The notes beneath the pieces were generated by a model. That model was not told the DNA's origin. It saw nothing but the letters and a program-made list of their open reading frames with translations, and searched no databases. Source: Syngnathus acus (lineage: Eukaryota; Chordata; Actinopteri; Syngnathiformes; Syngnathidae). From it: a DNA stretch of 64,000 nt. Location: assembly GCF_901709675.1 (NCBI RefSeq), contig NC_051098.1:9117000-9180999 (forward strand), read 5' to 3'. Made by a program: the position numbers and the translations under genes. Shown here one piece after another: positions 24,725 to 36,030 of the stretch. The number at the start of each line of letters is the position of its first letter. Position 1 is the first letter of the stretch.

Positions 24725-25044
24725 GATGTGCCATGGATGGCTCCATGGATACCAGAACTTAGTCCATGCGGCAAGCTGTACATATTTTCAAAAAGAAAGC
24801 AGCCTTATGAGTTGTAAATGTGCACAGTTATGGGCAAAACAATGGCAAAAAGCAGCACACAACACTACAAACAGTGTTGCGGGATTTGGCTGACAATATG
24901 GCTGAAAACACTAAGGTAGGATTCAAAGAACTTTTTTCATATCAACACACATGAAATGGCTACAAAGTAGAACCCGAGGTCCCAGATATAGACCAATAAG
25001 TACCCAAAAAATACCTATTGTATAAAAGAGAATATAGTAGACTT

Positions 25045-25047
<3 letters not shown>

Positions 25048-25100
<53 letters not shown>
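25048..25100. repeat. (AC)n microsatellite
   Basis: About 26 uninterrupted AC units, directly before the inverted-repeat element at 25106. Confidence 0.95.
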
Positions 25101-25104
<4 letters not shown>

Positions 25105-25105
25105 G

Positions 25106-25286
25106 GACTGTCTCAGAAAATTAGAATATTTTGATAGTCCTTTATTTTCTGGAATGCAATTAAAAAACAAAAATTACATTACTAAAAGGCTTCCAATATT
25201 TCAGATAATTTGTAATGAATCCAGAATGTATAACATTTTTCAGAAAATAAAAATCTTTATCACAATATTCCAATTTTCTGAGACAG

Positions 25287-25288
<2 letters not shown>
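25106..25288. mobile_element. 183-bp MITE with 25-bp inverted ends, in clstn2 3' UTR
   Basis: 25106-25130 (gactgtctcagaaaattaga...) and 25264-25288 are inverted repeats matching at 24 of 25 positions. The interior is AT-rich and non-coding. It sits between an AC and an AT microsatellite. Confidence 0.8.

Positions 25289-25319
<31 letters not shown>
25289..25319. repeat. (AT)n microsatellite
   Basis: About 15 AT units immediately after the MITE. Confidence 0.95.
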
Positions 25320-25323
<4 letters not shown>

Positions 25324-26437
25324 CACACAACTACTAGGAAAACCATATCTTTGTTTTGTTTTTCTTCTTTCCCAATATTTCACTAACCCCAATGAAGAAA
25401 ACACCTATATTAGTTGAGCACAAGTAGTAATATATATTTGGGCTATCCAATAGGTGCTGCAATATAAAATCTGATCCACTTTGACATGCAGTCTAATGTG
25501 TATTGACACAATGGATAGCAATAGATAAAAATGTGTGTCATAAACTGGAACACAATAAGGAGGGAAAATATTGATCAGCCCGTTGGAATTTGTGTTCTGC
25601 GTGGTGCGGTCAAGGTTGAGGTTAACGACACATTGATAGCACTTTAAGGGTGAACGTTAAAAAGGAAGTCAACCCAACCCAATTGTCTTTACAATAATAC
25701 TATGTTGTATGTTCCCCTGTTAGTTTAAACACAGCCTTTTGATTACGATTCCATTGTGAAATTTGAAGCTGAACCGTGATATCTTAGCACCGAACAATCG
25801 TGATGTCATTTTTGGTTGAGTCAGTGGCAAAATGTCGTTCCTTGGAATGGATTTAAGAAAGAAAATATATATTTTGCTGATTAAGTCATATTTCACAGAC
25901 ACAATATTTATTATAATGCTGTGGTTAGCCTCGTACAAGGTGCATACAACATTCTTGTGAAGAGAATTTTGGGGTTGACTTTTGCATTAAAAAAATTTAA
26001 AACAATGGGATAATCATGACATTTGAAAATATAATAATAATAATAATAAAACAAAGTCCCTTTGATGGTTTCTTTTTTTTTTTTTCTTAGCTGTAACTCA
26101 CCAACACAGAGCTGTGTTAAATGAACACCCTAAAATGGAGTATGTGTATACTGTAGCACAACTATATGTTCATGTAAAATACATGTTGTTTAAAGGTTTA
26201 CCACATTAGTCTCGTGAGGTCATTCTTTTCACTACCTTACTCATCTGAAACCTTTCGGTGGGTTTTTCCATCAAGCCCTAATGTTGACCTGATATGTGTT
26301 TTAGAAGAGGAGGACAATGCAGTTAACATGGAAACCTTGTATATTGTGTACAACGTTGTTTTATTTAATTTTTTTTCTGGACTCTTTTGTTTTACTTTGG
26401 AATGGTCAGTCACTACAGCACTTTCTGTAAATTGACC

Positions 26438-26443
26438 AATAAA
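26438..26443 (+). terminator. Candidate polyadenylation signal of clstn2
   Basis: Canonical AATAAA in 'gaccaataaaaccctgttttgg', with a G/T-rich element immediately downstream. It is about 2.6 kb after the clstn2 stop codon and lies before the convergent spsb4 3' end. Confidence 0.5.
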
Positions 26444-26460
26444 ACCCTGTTTTGGAATCT

Positions 26461-27185
26461 AGCCATCAATTTGCACATTGATCTTTTCGTATTTGGCATT
26501 AGATTCCCGTCAATCCATTTACGATAAGAACACAATTTACACATCACATTTTAGTCTATATGAAAGAAGCATATGAAGTGTAAGGGCCGTTTGACTCAAG
26601 AATGTTTGTTACATAAATATAATTGGCGTAGGACCAAAACGTCAATATCTAAATCCTGTGAATTTCATATCATTAATTATTTTGCTAATTATTGCTCTGA
26701 AGTGGTGGAAATGGCTTGCTCACTTTATTGATGTACACACACACGCACGCTATATAATCCATAAATAAACATTACATATGCAGTACAGATTCATTCGTGG
26801 AAACCGCGCATTCACTAAGTGGAACGTAACGTACAAAATAATATTTATGTCACCGTATCGAACTGAAAAAGGTTGCAACAACTAAAGATGACCAGAAGAT
26901 GGGAGCAGTAGCCCAGTGCAAAACCGGTCTGCCTTGTTGCCAAATATTTGGTACATTGGGTTGATATGGGTGTGGTAATATTTTTTTTTTCCCCTAACAC
27001 AAATAGTGTTTGATGTGACTGGCTGTCTATTTTTCTAGAATATGATAACTGAACAAACATTACAACTTTTGCAGTGAGGGTTTATCAAATTGAATGCCAC
27101 TAAAACGTGGTTGTGTTGCCAATGCCAAGGAAAGCCACAGTGAGTAACTTAAATCACGCATTCTTTGTTAAAGTTGGCCCTGAGA
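26461..27185. other. Spacer between convergent clstn2 and spsb4 3' ends
   Basis: About 0.7 kb of AT-rich sequence between the two predicted poly(A) signals. No coding segment with splice support and no gene-like similarity was seen on either strand. Confidence 0.5.
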
Positions 27186-27191
27186 TTTATT
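27186..27191 (-). terminator. Candidate polyadenylation signal of spsb4
   Basis: Plus-strand TTTATT, which is AATAAA on the minus strand, about 1.2 kb beyond the spsb4 stop codon. An alternative AATAAA on the minus strand lies near 27725-27730. Which is used cannot be told from sequence. Confidence 0.35.
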
Positions 27192-27626
27192 AAAAGTCGA
27201 TACAAAAATCTGACACTTTAAGGAGTATTGGAGGACTTTTAAAAGGTAAACACAAAGAACCACAAAAAGTATGTATGTATTACTCTCCCAAGGCCAAGGT
27301 AAATCAAGTATCTCAGGAATTCTAAAACTAACATGGGGCGACATAAAACCAAAGGAATTTTTTATTTTAGGGTACTTGTGCAGCTGAGAATGGCTTGTGA
27401 AGTTGTATTTACTCAAATCACTTGCTTTTTCTTATCGTTTCATTGACGTGGCAAGAAACCTTTTAGCGTCAAAATTCTTATACTTTGTCTCATATCGCCA
27501 TTTCAAATTGTAATCACACACGGATAGGTCTTTTGCTGGTGGGAGGAAGAATTTCCAAACCATCCTCTGTTGAATTGCTGATGATTTTCACTGCCCAGTT
27601 TCTTTTACCAGACACTCTTTAAGACA

Positions 27627-27648
27627 GGGGGGGGGGGGGGGGGGGGGG
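27627..27648. repeat. 22-base G homopolymer (C tract in spsb4 sense)
   Basis: An uninterrupted run of 22 G on the plus strand inside the predicted spsb4 3' UTR. Assembly length may be unreliable at such a tract. Confidence 0.9.
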
Positions 27649-28369
27649 TAGAATTGTATGGTTGTGTGAAAGTACATCATGAAATTGAGAGAGCACACAT
27701 TGTAAGGAGGCGTAAGTTTTGCCAAGTTTATTGTTATTCACATTTAAAATATGCTTATGACCTTAACGTTTTCCAATCCCTGCGAGATCATGCCCTGGAG
27801 ACAAAAAAAATCTCAAAATATGTAGAGATAAAAATAGTTTTAAAAAGTATTTTAGGGGTGAAACCCAAATTTAACACCATTTAATGGTTAAAAAAAAAAC
27901 AGCACTTACAACTCTAAAAGTAACTAATGGTCAAATCGGTGATAGCGCATGGCCCTTTGAGTTCATCAAGTCTGTTAGAGGTTTCTATCAACTGAGAAAG
28001 AAAAAATGGAAGTGGGAAGTAGGTAAGACTGCAAATCTATACAATATTTGGCTGCCTGCAGGTAGATACAGCAATTAAGGCCTTGAGGTATCTTCATTTG
28101 ACTCATTTGCTTACGCCTGTGATTAGCAGAAGACATTTCATTTAATCGCATTCATAAAATCCTATAATCCTTTCCACGAAGAAACAGGAGAATAAAAACA
28201 TTGCATCATATTCATGCTTATCTTCTAGTCACAGTCAACGCCCTTGTTGACGTTTTCAGCAGATATCTGGGGTTTTAATCAAGTTCAATTGGAAGGGTCG
28301 CAGTGAGAGTAACAGGTGAACAGTACCTCCCACGTTGGAGTTCCAGTGAGAGTGTGCGGGCGGACTTTG

Positions 28370-28497
28370 TCACTGGTACTGGAGGTAGTTCTTGAGAGTC
28401 TGAGGCAGCGGGAGCGTGTCGATGTGATGGATGCGCTCCCTACCCAGAGTCAGGCGAGCTACTCTTCTACATAGCTCCATGAGTGGGAGGGGTTCCG
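28370..28497 (-). CDS. spsb4: spsb4 coding exon 2, SOCS box
   Basis: The minus-strand acceptor CTTTTACAG| precedes CG, which completes a Pro codon. The exon then reads [17 protein letters not shown] and ends YLQYQ with TGA at 28372-28370. Too short to be found as a simple long ORF. Confidence 0.95.
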
Positions 28498-31235
28498 CTG
28501 TAAAAGAGAAAAATGGTTAGGATCCAAGTGCTGGTACCAACAACACGAACAACAAGAGACGTGAACTGCGTCATCATCTCATTGTAAATATTTGGACCAG
28601 GCCATCTGATTAAACGCTGATACAATATTTTTCTTCAGACAGTAAATGCTGTTCCACAAGTATGGCTAGCAAGTAAAGGACATCGCTTCATGGCAAACAA
28701 AAAGACTAGAAGAAATGTAAAGGAATGTATAAGAAATGTAATGCTAACTAAAACGTACTGCTTGAATAAAAAGTTAAACTAATCACGTCATACTTTTGGG
28801 TATTGTTGTGTCCATGTTTTTGTATTTTGAAATGTTATCTTTTTTGCAAAATTAAACAAATACTAAAGAACAAAGTTCGGTAAAACAATCAAGAGTGCTG
28901 CTCATATTTCATATTATTTTGTTGTTTTATGTTGGGAACTTTTACCCATTATGTATATTCTTGAAAATAAATCAGAATTTGTTTTTCTGCCAAATATCCA
29001 AATCAGCCAAAATATCAGTCATGCCCTAGTACATGTATTTTTTGTTCATACAAATTCCAAAACCACACATCGCCACTATTAACAACCAAGTAAAACACAA
29101 ACAGTAAGAAAAACAAGATAGGTGTCATTTATATGAAAAAAAAAAAAGAGAGAAAAAAAAGTTAAATGGGGTTCACTCGAATACAAAAGAGGACAGCAGT
29201 AACGAAGTTGGTGGAATGTTCCCTTTCACTGGTCGCTTTCCTTCAGTTTAATTGGTTGACTAAGCATTTTGTCATTAGCTGAAATGCCACAAGGCTTGTT
29301 GTCATGGAGACGGTTAATACTGTATAACAATACAACAATAACAAATTGGACTGCTGGGACTTTAGATGGCACGAGTAGCGTTTCCTTTTTCTGACATGGA
29401 TTCGCTCCTGCAGGCAGGCCTTTATACATTCTTACATCACTGGTTGTTCCAGACCGCAGCCAAATACATCACGTATACAATAGGCCAAAGTGACCTTTAT
29501 CAGAGGTAGCCAAATCTTCCAAATTCCCCTCCCTTTTCCTCCGGTCGTGCTTTCATGCACCATGATATCCAGGGGCTCCGCTGCTCAGTGTAAGCCAGTG
29601 GTGTTGGGTCACCAAAAACAGATGAAAATGACAAAAACAAAGGCAAAACGACAGAGTCTGACCACCACCGAGTGGACCACCTGTGTTGTGCCACCTAGGT
29701 AAAAAGATGTTAAATGCTGCAGAGTGTGGCATTTACTGATGTTGGTGCTCCAATCCTTAATTAATAGATCAATCACCATGTGGGGAGAGAGAAGGTTTTT
29801 GAGACACATACAGTATGTATAGTGTAACTCAAGAGAAAGGGGGGGTGTTTGATAAAGAGTGGGGAACAAAATGTTTTTTCAACGGCTGCACGTCTGATAT
29901 CCCCAGGAAGCTATTGCAGTTTTCCAAAAAATACAATATCAGCCATCACTTTGCCACAAAGCATGCAAACTATGCTAGACGCTAGAACGGGCGGCTACTG
30001 CATGGAGGTTGGCGGCTACTATACAGACTGCAGAATGTTTTTTCATTGACAACTACGACTCGAGCATTGCAACAATGTTCGAAATTGTGCAATTTGTTGG
30101 GTAACAATATGTTTTATGTTGTTGAACGTGATGCCGTTGAAGCAAAGCTGACACAAAATGCAGGGCAGGGGGAGTAGAGGATAGTATGAGGACCATCAGG
30201 ATTACATCGTTAAACTTTTGCATGGTGATCAACTTGTGCACATTGAAAACCTTAAAAAAAGAGAGAAGGTCAACAATGCACAAATAATCCCATGGCAACC
30301 GGGTTTAAAGATGAGGGGCAGTCAAAATGTTTATTGGTGGATACCCTTCCAAAAAAGGAATTCAATCACAACATCCAATGATAGTCATTTCCAAAATGGC
30401 TGACAGGAAGTTGATGCATTCAAACATTTATATTGTACTAGTATTTTAATTCGGGGAAATTGAACAGGGCTCTTTACCTTTTGACTGCCCCTCATGACTA
30501 GCTCGTCTTTGTGTTGACGGAGATGAACTTACGATCTAGTCCGTTGACGTAGCGAATCGTCACTTCACAGTGTCCCCACACAGCACTGACAATGGGATAC
30601 AGTCGCTTGCCTTTTAACCCTCGAAAAGCCACTCCCAAATACTGTCCGTCCACCATGAAGCTCAATGAGCCCTCATCCATATCAAGTATTACTGCCAGGG
30701 AGTCTGGGAGCACAAAGGACTCATCTGGCTCAAGGAAGCAAGGGTATGTGGGAGTTGTCGAAGAAACGGGGTGATTCTTTCCATCGTGGTAGAGTCTGTT
30801 TCGACCCAGGTCCCAGCCCCAGGATTCGGAATCTGATCCCACCAAGGCGGTGTATCCCACTGAGTGTAAAGGTGCTTCGACTGTGGCCACTCCTACAACG
30901 GCATGAGTGCCTCTCTGTCTGGCTGGCCAGTGTATACTCCAAACATGGAGGCCCCTAGTGTAGCCCACTTTGCCTCGGATACAGTCTGTGCTCTGGGCTA
31001 CTGGGTGTCGGTGGAACGTCAGCTTCTCGTCTTCTTTGACAAAGACGTTGAGAGACCGATCATCGGGATTCCAGGCGTGGCGTAGCTGAGTCTCGGCACT
31101 GGCCGGGGGCATGTCCAGCAGTAAATCCAGTCTGGGTGGCCGGCAGAAATCTGGACCTCGCGGTCCTTGTCGCACGGGGCTGTATGAAGGCTCCCCGTCC
31201 ACTGACTTAATGCTCACTGCAATCTTCTGGCCCAT
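28370..31235 (-). CDS. spsb4: SPRY domain and SOCS box protein 4, complete
   Basis: Coding exons are 31235-30533 and 28497-28370 (minus strand), 276 aa plus stop; the human protein is 273 aa. SPSB proteins are substrate receptors of Elongin B/C-Cullin-5 ubiquitin ligases; the SPRY/B30.2 domain binds short peptide motifs such as those in iNOS, and the SOCS box recruits the ligase. Residues about 35-234 form the SPRY domain ([97 protein letters not shown]). Residues 236-276 form the SOCS box, with a BC box ([15 protein letters not shown]) and a Cul5-type LPLP at 263-266, ending LKNYLQYQ. The start ([11 protein letters not shown]) matches the conserved MGQK N-terminus. Without splicing, exon 1 runs into a false 245-aa end at 30498. 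The SSTTP insert around the YHDGKN loop differs from human. Confidence 0.96.
28498..30532 (-). other. spsb4: spsb4 intron between SPRY and SOCS exons
   Basis: A 2.0-kb intron with GTAAGT donor and TTTTACAG acceptor. It contains a 185-bp inverted-repeat element at 30311-30495, next to the donor. Otherwise AT-rich, with no other gene seen. Confidence 0.85.
30311..30495. mobile_element. 185-bp inverted-repeat element (MITE-like) near spsb4 splice donor
   Basis: Ends are perfect 17-bp inverted repeats: atgaggggcagtcaaaa at 30311-30327 and its reverse complement at 30479-30495. There is no coding capacity. If the true terminus is gaggggcag, a two-base AT flanks both sides. Superfamily not assigned. 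It lies in the spsb4 intron, 37 bp from the exon 1 boundary. Confidence 0.75.
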
Positions 31236-31246
31236 AGTGAGGTGGT
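30533..31246 (-). CDS. spsb4: spsb4 coding exon 1, SPRY domain
   Basis: The minus-strand acceptor is a pyrimidine tract ending TTAAG| at 31247, leaving 11 nt of 5' UTR before the ATG at 31235-31233. The donor is GATC|GTAAGT, with the exon ending at 30533. The 703 coding bases end one base into codon 235. Confidence 0.94.
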
Positions 31247-31576
31247 CTTAAGGGAAAGAGAGGATAAGGGGAGGGGATGAATGCACTAAGGATCCTAATA
31301 ATTAAGTGGTATATCCTGACGTTAACTCATTTGGCATGGATATAGTCAACTCTTCTACCAGGGGGTATGTGACTCCTGAAACACAGACACAGCATAAATC
31401 TGTGAACGGATTGTGCAATCCATACAAAACAAAATGAGATGGTGTATTTCTAAATCCAGGTAAGCACTTTTAAGATAAGTAATATTCCCACTCACAATTT
31501 AAATGACAAATGTGCATCATCAAACTTTACCTTTCTCCTTGCAGAGCACACACAAAGACTCCAAAATAATTTACTT

Positions 31577-31773
31577 CAGGGGTGTGCTTCAGTTTGGTCC
31601 TCAAGAGCCTGTTTTAGGTGTAGCCCTGTGACAACACACCCGATTCAAATAATCGGCTCATCAGCAAGCTTTGCAAAAGCCTGATAACAATGCTAATGTT
31701 TTGAATCGGGTCTAGAGATACATCTAAAACAGGCTGGATAGGCGCTCTCGAGAACTGGACTTGGGTATCCCTG
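31577..31773. mobile_element. hAT-like MITE copy (197 bp) in spsb4 5' intron
   Basis: Starts caggggtgtg and ends ggtatccctg, with an internal palindromic core (gattcaaataatcggctcatcagcaa). Flanks atttactt and atttatgt match at 6 of 8 positions, consistent with an old 8-bp hAT target duplication. Related copies lie at 37569-37751 and 1857-1989. Confidence 0.75.
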
Positions 31774-33344
31774 ATTTATGTACATACTACTTGCACACTA
31801 ACATGCATTTTTTGGTAACATTGTGGAAAGAAAAAGATTCTAATTCTAATATACATAATTCCGCATATTATCTCAGCCTTTTCTTCTGCCCCTTGGATAC
31901 AGTACACCATGTGGCTTTCCCATAAGCTCTGGCCCAGCTGTGCTGCTCAATCCCCTGTAGTTTTTTCGCAAAGGAATCTGTGTTACTCTTCGAGTTGTAC
32001 AGCAAAATATATAAGGGCAGCCCAAAACAAATGACACTTTAGTTACTGTTAATGTTTCTAATATAAATCTATATTGGGATGATGAATGACAATCCACTGA
32101 TCACAAAATGATACTCAATTCTGTTCAACATCAATATAGCTAGTGCTAGTGATGTTTAATAAGGATTTTTAATAAAGACAGAGGATTGTCACATTGAAAT
32201 CGCTTTCAGAATTTCAGGGTCGGAAATAGATCGAGAGACTCCAAAAGCCCGTTGGAACACTAACACGCAGGCAAAACTCGGGACATAAGTTCAGCAATAT
32301 TTAAGCCAAGAGAGAAATGGGAACCCTGAGAAGATATCGCAAGACAGAAAGCACCGTAAAAAAAAAAAAAAAACATCAAGTGGCCTGTGAAACGACAGCT
32401 TACCATGAAAGCATTGCACCGAGCAGTCAGGAGTCTTTCACACAGAAATGTGAACACACAATCATAGCTGCCAAGTGAAAGAGTGGGAAAACAGTTCTCA
32501 GTCCAAAAGGGGGTCAGTAAACAGTCAACAGCAAGATGATTGTGGGATAGGGCACAGACAGCAAAGAGTGTGCGTGCGTGCGTGCGTATGGGCGTGCACT
32601 TGTATGAGTCAGTAAGTTCCAGCTTGTGACGCAAGGATGGAGAAAAAGCCTGGCTTCCCAGTTTACAAGAAAACAGCTGCTGAAGGAGACAGCCAAGGAA
32701 GAAAGGTGAAGAGGAGCCAGGGCTTATAGAGGAGCACACGTTTAGTCCCGAAGCAGCTACTCCACAACCCCTTCAAAATTGGCAGCACATAAGATGCAGA
32801 ACGCTAGAGTCAAGATTTTGTCTCCTGCCCCCTTGCAAACATACACTTGCAGAGGGGGGACCTTGTTATTTCCAAAGTACACAAGGGTTTCAGCTTGAGC
32901 CGCTCAAGCACGCTGACATAAATTAGATGAGTGACGATGTCAGCACAATAGCAATAATTGCTTTCAACATGTGTGTACGTGAACAGTGTGTCTTTGGTGT
33001 TAAACTTCACGCAGGGGTTACAGCTAATGGCAGGGAACAGCAAATTTGTCCGAAAATCGCTGCATTGGATAGCCAGTGTGAAAGAAACTTCTCAGAGATG
33101 CACTGACAGCTAAAGGCAGCAAATGCAACCGAGGCAGACAGACAAAATGGGGTGTCACTTTTAACTGCGATTGCAGTTGAAAGTCACCCTGAAAAACATT
33201 GAAGAACTACTTTATGATTATTTATATAATTTTGTTGAGTTTCAAAAGGGTAAGAATTGTTTTCTACCGATACTGAGCTTGCAAAAGCAAATTATTTTGC
33301 TTTAATAATTTTTACATGAGCAACTTGTCGAAGCAGATGGTTAC

Positions 33345-33411
33345 CTCGATGTTTGCCCGTAGAATTCTCAGGTACAGTTCTGAATGCATAGTTTAAGGAT
33401 GGTGAGTCACC
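33345..33411 (-). other. Candidate 67-nt leader exon of spsb4
   Basis: On the minus strand an acceptor TTCCAG| and a donor GAG|GTAACC bracket 67 nt. If spliced to the coding exon it would add an upstream ATG whose frame overlaps the main start out of register. Only splice-site appearance supports it. Confidence 0.25.
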
Positions 33412-34801
33412 CTGGAACAGACGAAAAATACATAATTTAGAGGTTTCAAGGTTTAACTTTGTTATAAATAATTCAAGTATTCAACACGTAATGTTTTGTC
33501 AAGAAGTGGTGACATTGAGAGGCAAGCAGGGAATGTGAATTATATCAACTTTTCACCTCATAAAACCAAAGTAACAGATTTTTTATTTATTTATTTATTT
33601 ATACTAAAGTTGCACAATGCTTACTTTTTTTTATTTAAAAAAAAAAAAACTTGACTGGGCAGACATCCTTAACATTTCAATCCAAGAAACAAGAAGTGTC
33701 CAAAGCAGCTACAATTGCTTCCATCAGTTAATCCGTCTGACCATCTGCTGGTACAGCCACACAAAATACCATTTGATATGGACGATAGCCTGGCCAGGGG
33801 GTGCTAGGCAGATGGTGTGCTTAAATCCAAAGTATTTAATTAAATGACATCTTTACCCAAACCAGTAATTAACTTGAACAAGATTTGAAGACAAACATGA
33901 TAAACTGGAATGGAATACATGAAAACAGTGGTCACAAAATTAATTATATATTAAGACAAATGTACTGTAACTACTGCAACTACGAAACCAACTTTCAAAA
34001 CTGCCATTGCTGTGCCCGTGAGTCTTGTATGAATGTAAAACACAGTGGTGCCATGAGCTATACTTTATAAAATAAAAATACAATAACATAACTAAATAGA
34101 CTATAAAACTTAAACAGTTTGAGTATCATAATTTAATGCTGCTATCCAATTGATGGTGCTCCTCTTGCAAGTGTCCGTCTTGGCCACTCGGGGGCAGTAT
34201 CGTACTGAGCAGTCAAGCACAGACAAAGAGGAATATGTATGTCATACATACAGATACCTACACTTCTTAAACTTTCTTTCGGGTAACCAGATGTCATTAA
34301 TAAATATTTATTTTATATATTTTATTCTATACACTCACTGACGCGTGAAATGCTAGATAATTAATTTGGACTGGCGTGTTCATTTAACATGATCAGTGTC
34401 TTCACGTGGATAAAGATGATCATAAATAGATAAAATCATTGAATTAAAAGTTATTAGAGCAAAAGTATTATTTGCTGCCCTACTCCACTCCCCACTAACG
34501 AGGAATATGACTCACAACAAACTTCCTGTTTGCTTACACGCGCAACAAAACACGCTCAACTGGTACATGCCGAAAGTATGCATCTGTCTTCAGATATCGG
34601 AAAATGTTTTAGCCTTGTTAATGCTACGATTTGTTGAAGGACAAAAAAAAAAAAAAAAACACTAACACGACCAGATCTGTAATAGAGTACGTCCCCACCG
34701 CGTAAACCCAAATAATCAGTACGTTTGGAGAAAACTTTATGCTCACGGAAATATAGTTGGACACTAGATGATTCGTCGTGTAAAGCAGTTTTAAAACTTA
34801 C

Positions 34802-35040
34802 CTAAAGTAGACGCTGCCCTCCGACACAAACTAAGCAGCTTGCAGAAGTTGCAACAAACCAATGAGTTTGTCCGTTGCTCAAATAAAAAAACAAGTCCCA
34901 ACACGCCTTAGATAAAAAAATAGAAAGTCCTAAAAACAAACGTAAAGCGTGCTTGATGGCATGCCTACTATCCAGATAGACGAGGCAAACAAATCAGACG
35001 ACTTTCTTTGTTCTCCGTGGACAACGTCTAGTCCGTGGAC
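34802..35040 (-). other. spsb4: Predicted spsb4 first (leader) exon
   Basis: A near-consensus donor TTTAG|GTAAGT on the minus strand ends an exon at 34802. The upstream segment is locally CpG-richer and has a CCAAT box at 35092-35103. The 5' limit is estimated. A short upstream ATG frame occurs in this leader. Confidence 0.5.
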
Positions 35041-35091
35041 GTGGTTTACTGTGTTATCACCGTCCGGGCGTCCATGTGTGCCTCCTTGTCG

Positions 35092-35103
35092 CTGATTGGC
35101 TGC
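35092..35103 (-). promoter_or_regulatory. CCAAT box, predicted spsb4 promoter
   Basis: Plus-strand ctgattggctgc reads GCAGCCAATCAG on the minus strand, a classic CCAAT/NF-Y site. It is about 50-80 bp before the inferred transcription start. The surrounding sequence is GC- and CpG-enriched relative to the window. Confidence 0.5.
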
Positions 35104-36023
35104 AGGTTGAGGATCACGAAAAGGTAACTGGCGTCAATTCAGCTCGCGTGATCACGCGTCCTCTCGCGATGTTTGCAACTATAAGGGTTTGTTGGGGTAT
35201 GCACAAAAAAATACTTATATTTTTCTTTCACAGTGTGATCACTAAGCAATTTTGGTCTGATGGTATATTTCTAAAAAACATTTGAAACCCCCCATATTCT
35301 TAATCTGATGGGTGTTGTTTGCTATTATACTGAAGTACCCCAAGTGATTACAATTTCGAATATCTAATTGTGTTTTTATTGCTGTCATTGATGCAGACAA
35401 GGTGAACATTTATAAATTGAATGTATATGGCCTATTGCAGTCTTACTCTTCATATTCGTATTTGAAGTTAAGTGACAATTTTAGAGTCAATGCGTCTTTG
35501 CTTTCTTGCAGAGATGAGAAAATGCACACGTCATTGTGAAAATGGCAGCTTATGTCAAGGTGTTGTTAAACTTTCCGTACAGGTCCACTAAAAGGCAAAT
35601 TGAAAGCAAGTCTTCTATATCAACATCTGATGAAAACAAGACTTGTTGGTTAGAACATGAAGGTATCTAAAATATTTCCACTCAAATATTGTTAATAAAA
35701 TTGTATTCTACATTTAGAAAGTCTGCATTTAAAATATGCATGCAACCATATCTGAAAGGATTGTATTGCTTTCATGTTCATGTTCAAAACTCTTGAATGT
35801 TAGTGTTGTTGGCTGAACGCATGTTTTGGAAACAAACTTGGTACTTGGCCTGTGACATTTTGTTTGCCTTCTGTTGATGCAACGTTCTGCAGTTGAGACT
35901 CAGAATGCAACATTCTGGGATAAGAAAACTAAGTCAACGGACTAGACAAATACTGCCACCTGCTGATAAAATCCCATATTACAAAACTAGACCCCGTGAA
36001 TACAGCATGAGTTGCACTCTCGA
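35104..36023. other. Spacer between slc25a36 3' end and spsb4 promoter
   Basis: About 0.9 kb between tandem minus-strand genes. AT-rich; no supported coding segment or defined repeat was seen. Confidence 0.45.
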
Positions 36024-36024
36024 G

Positions 36025-36030
36025 TTTATT
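36025..36030 (-). terminator. Candidate distal polyadenylation signal of slc25a36
   Basis: Plus-strand TTTATT gives GTCAATAAACTCG on the minus strand, followed by a T/G-rich stretch. Other minus-strand AATAAA sites (37035-37040, 37359-37364) are nearer the stop codon, so the 3' UTR could be 1.0-2.3 kb. Confidence 0.35.

Larger units (their letters stand above)
23854..26460 (+). other. clstn2: clstn2 predicted 3' UTR
   Basis: Non-coding sequence from the clstn2 stop codon to the best polyadenylation signal, AATAAA at 26438-26443, which is followed by a T/G-rich stretch. It holds a GTTT repeat, an AC repeat, a small inverted-repeat element and an AT repeat. The 3' end is inferred; no transcript evidence is available. 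Confidence 0.55.
31247..34801 (-). other. spsb4: spsb4 5' UTR intron(s)
   Basis: Sequence between the acceptor before the start codon and the predicted leader exon donor. It holds a hAT-like MITE (31577-31773), a candidate small exon (33345-33411), a TTTA repeat near 33580-33602 and poly(A) runs. No coding gene is supported. Confidence 0.6.

Noticed and set aside
24478-24893. Open frames with repeated LFVCLFVC-type peptides
   Set aside because: They are translations of the GTTT microsatellite in the clstn2 3' UTR.
30498-30532. Apparent continuation of spsb4 exon 1 to a stop codon (C-terminus [11 protein letters not shown])
   Set aside because: A GTAAGT donor follows GLD exactly where the SOCS box exon joins in phase, and the SOCS box is found at 28370-28497. 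The read-through is intronic.
32260-32739. 159-codon minus-strand frame in the spsb4 leader intron
   Set aside because: Low-complexity and Ser/Cys/Phe-rich, includes a poly(A) run translated as Phe, and has no recognisable domain.
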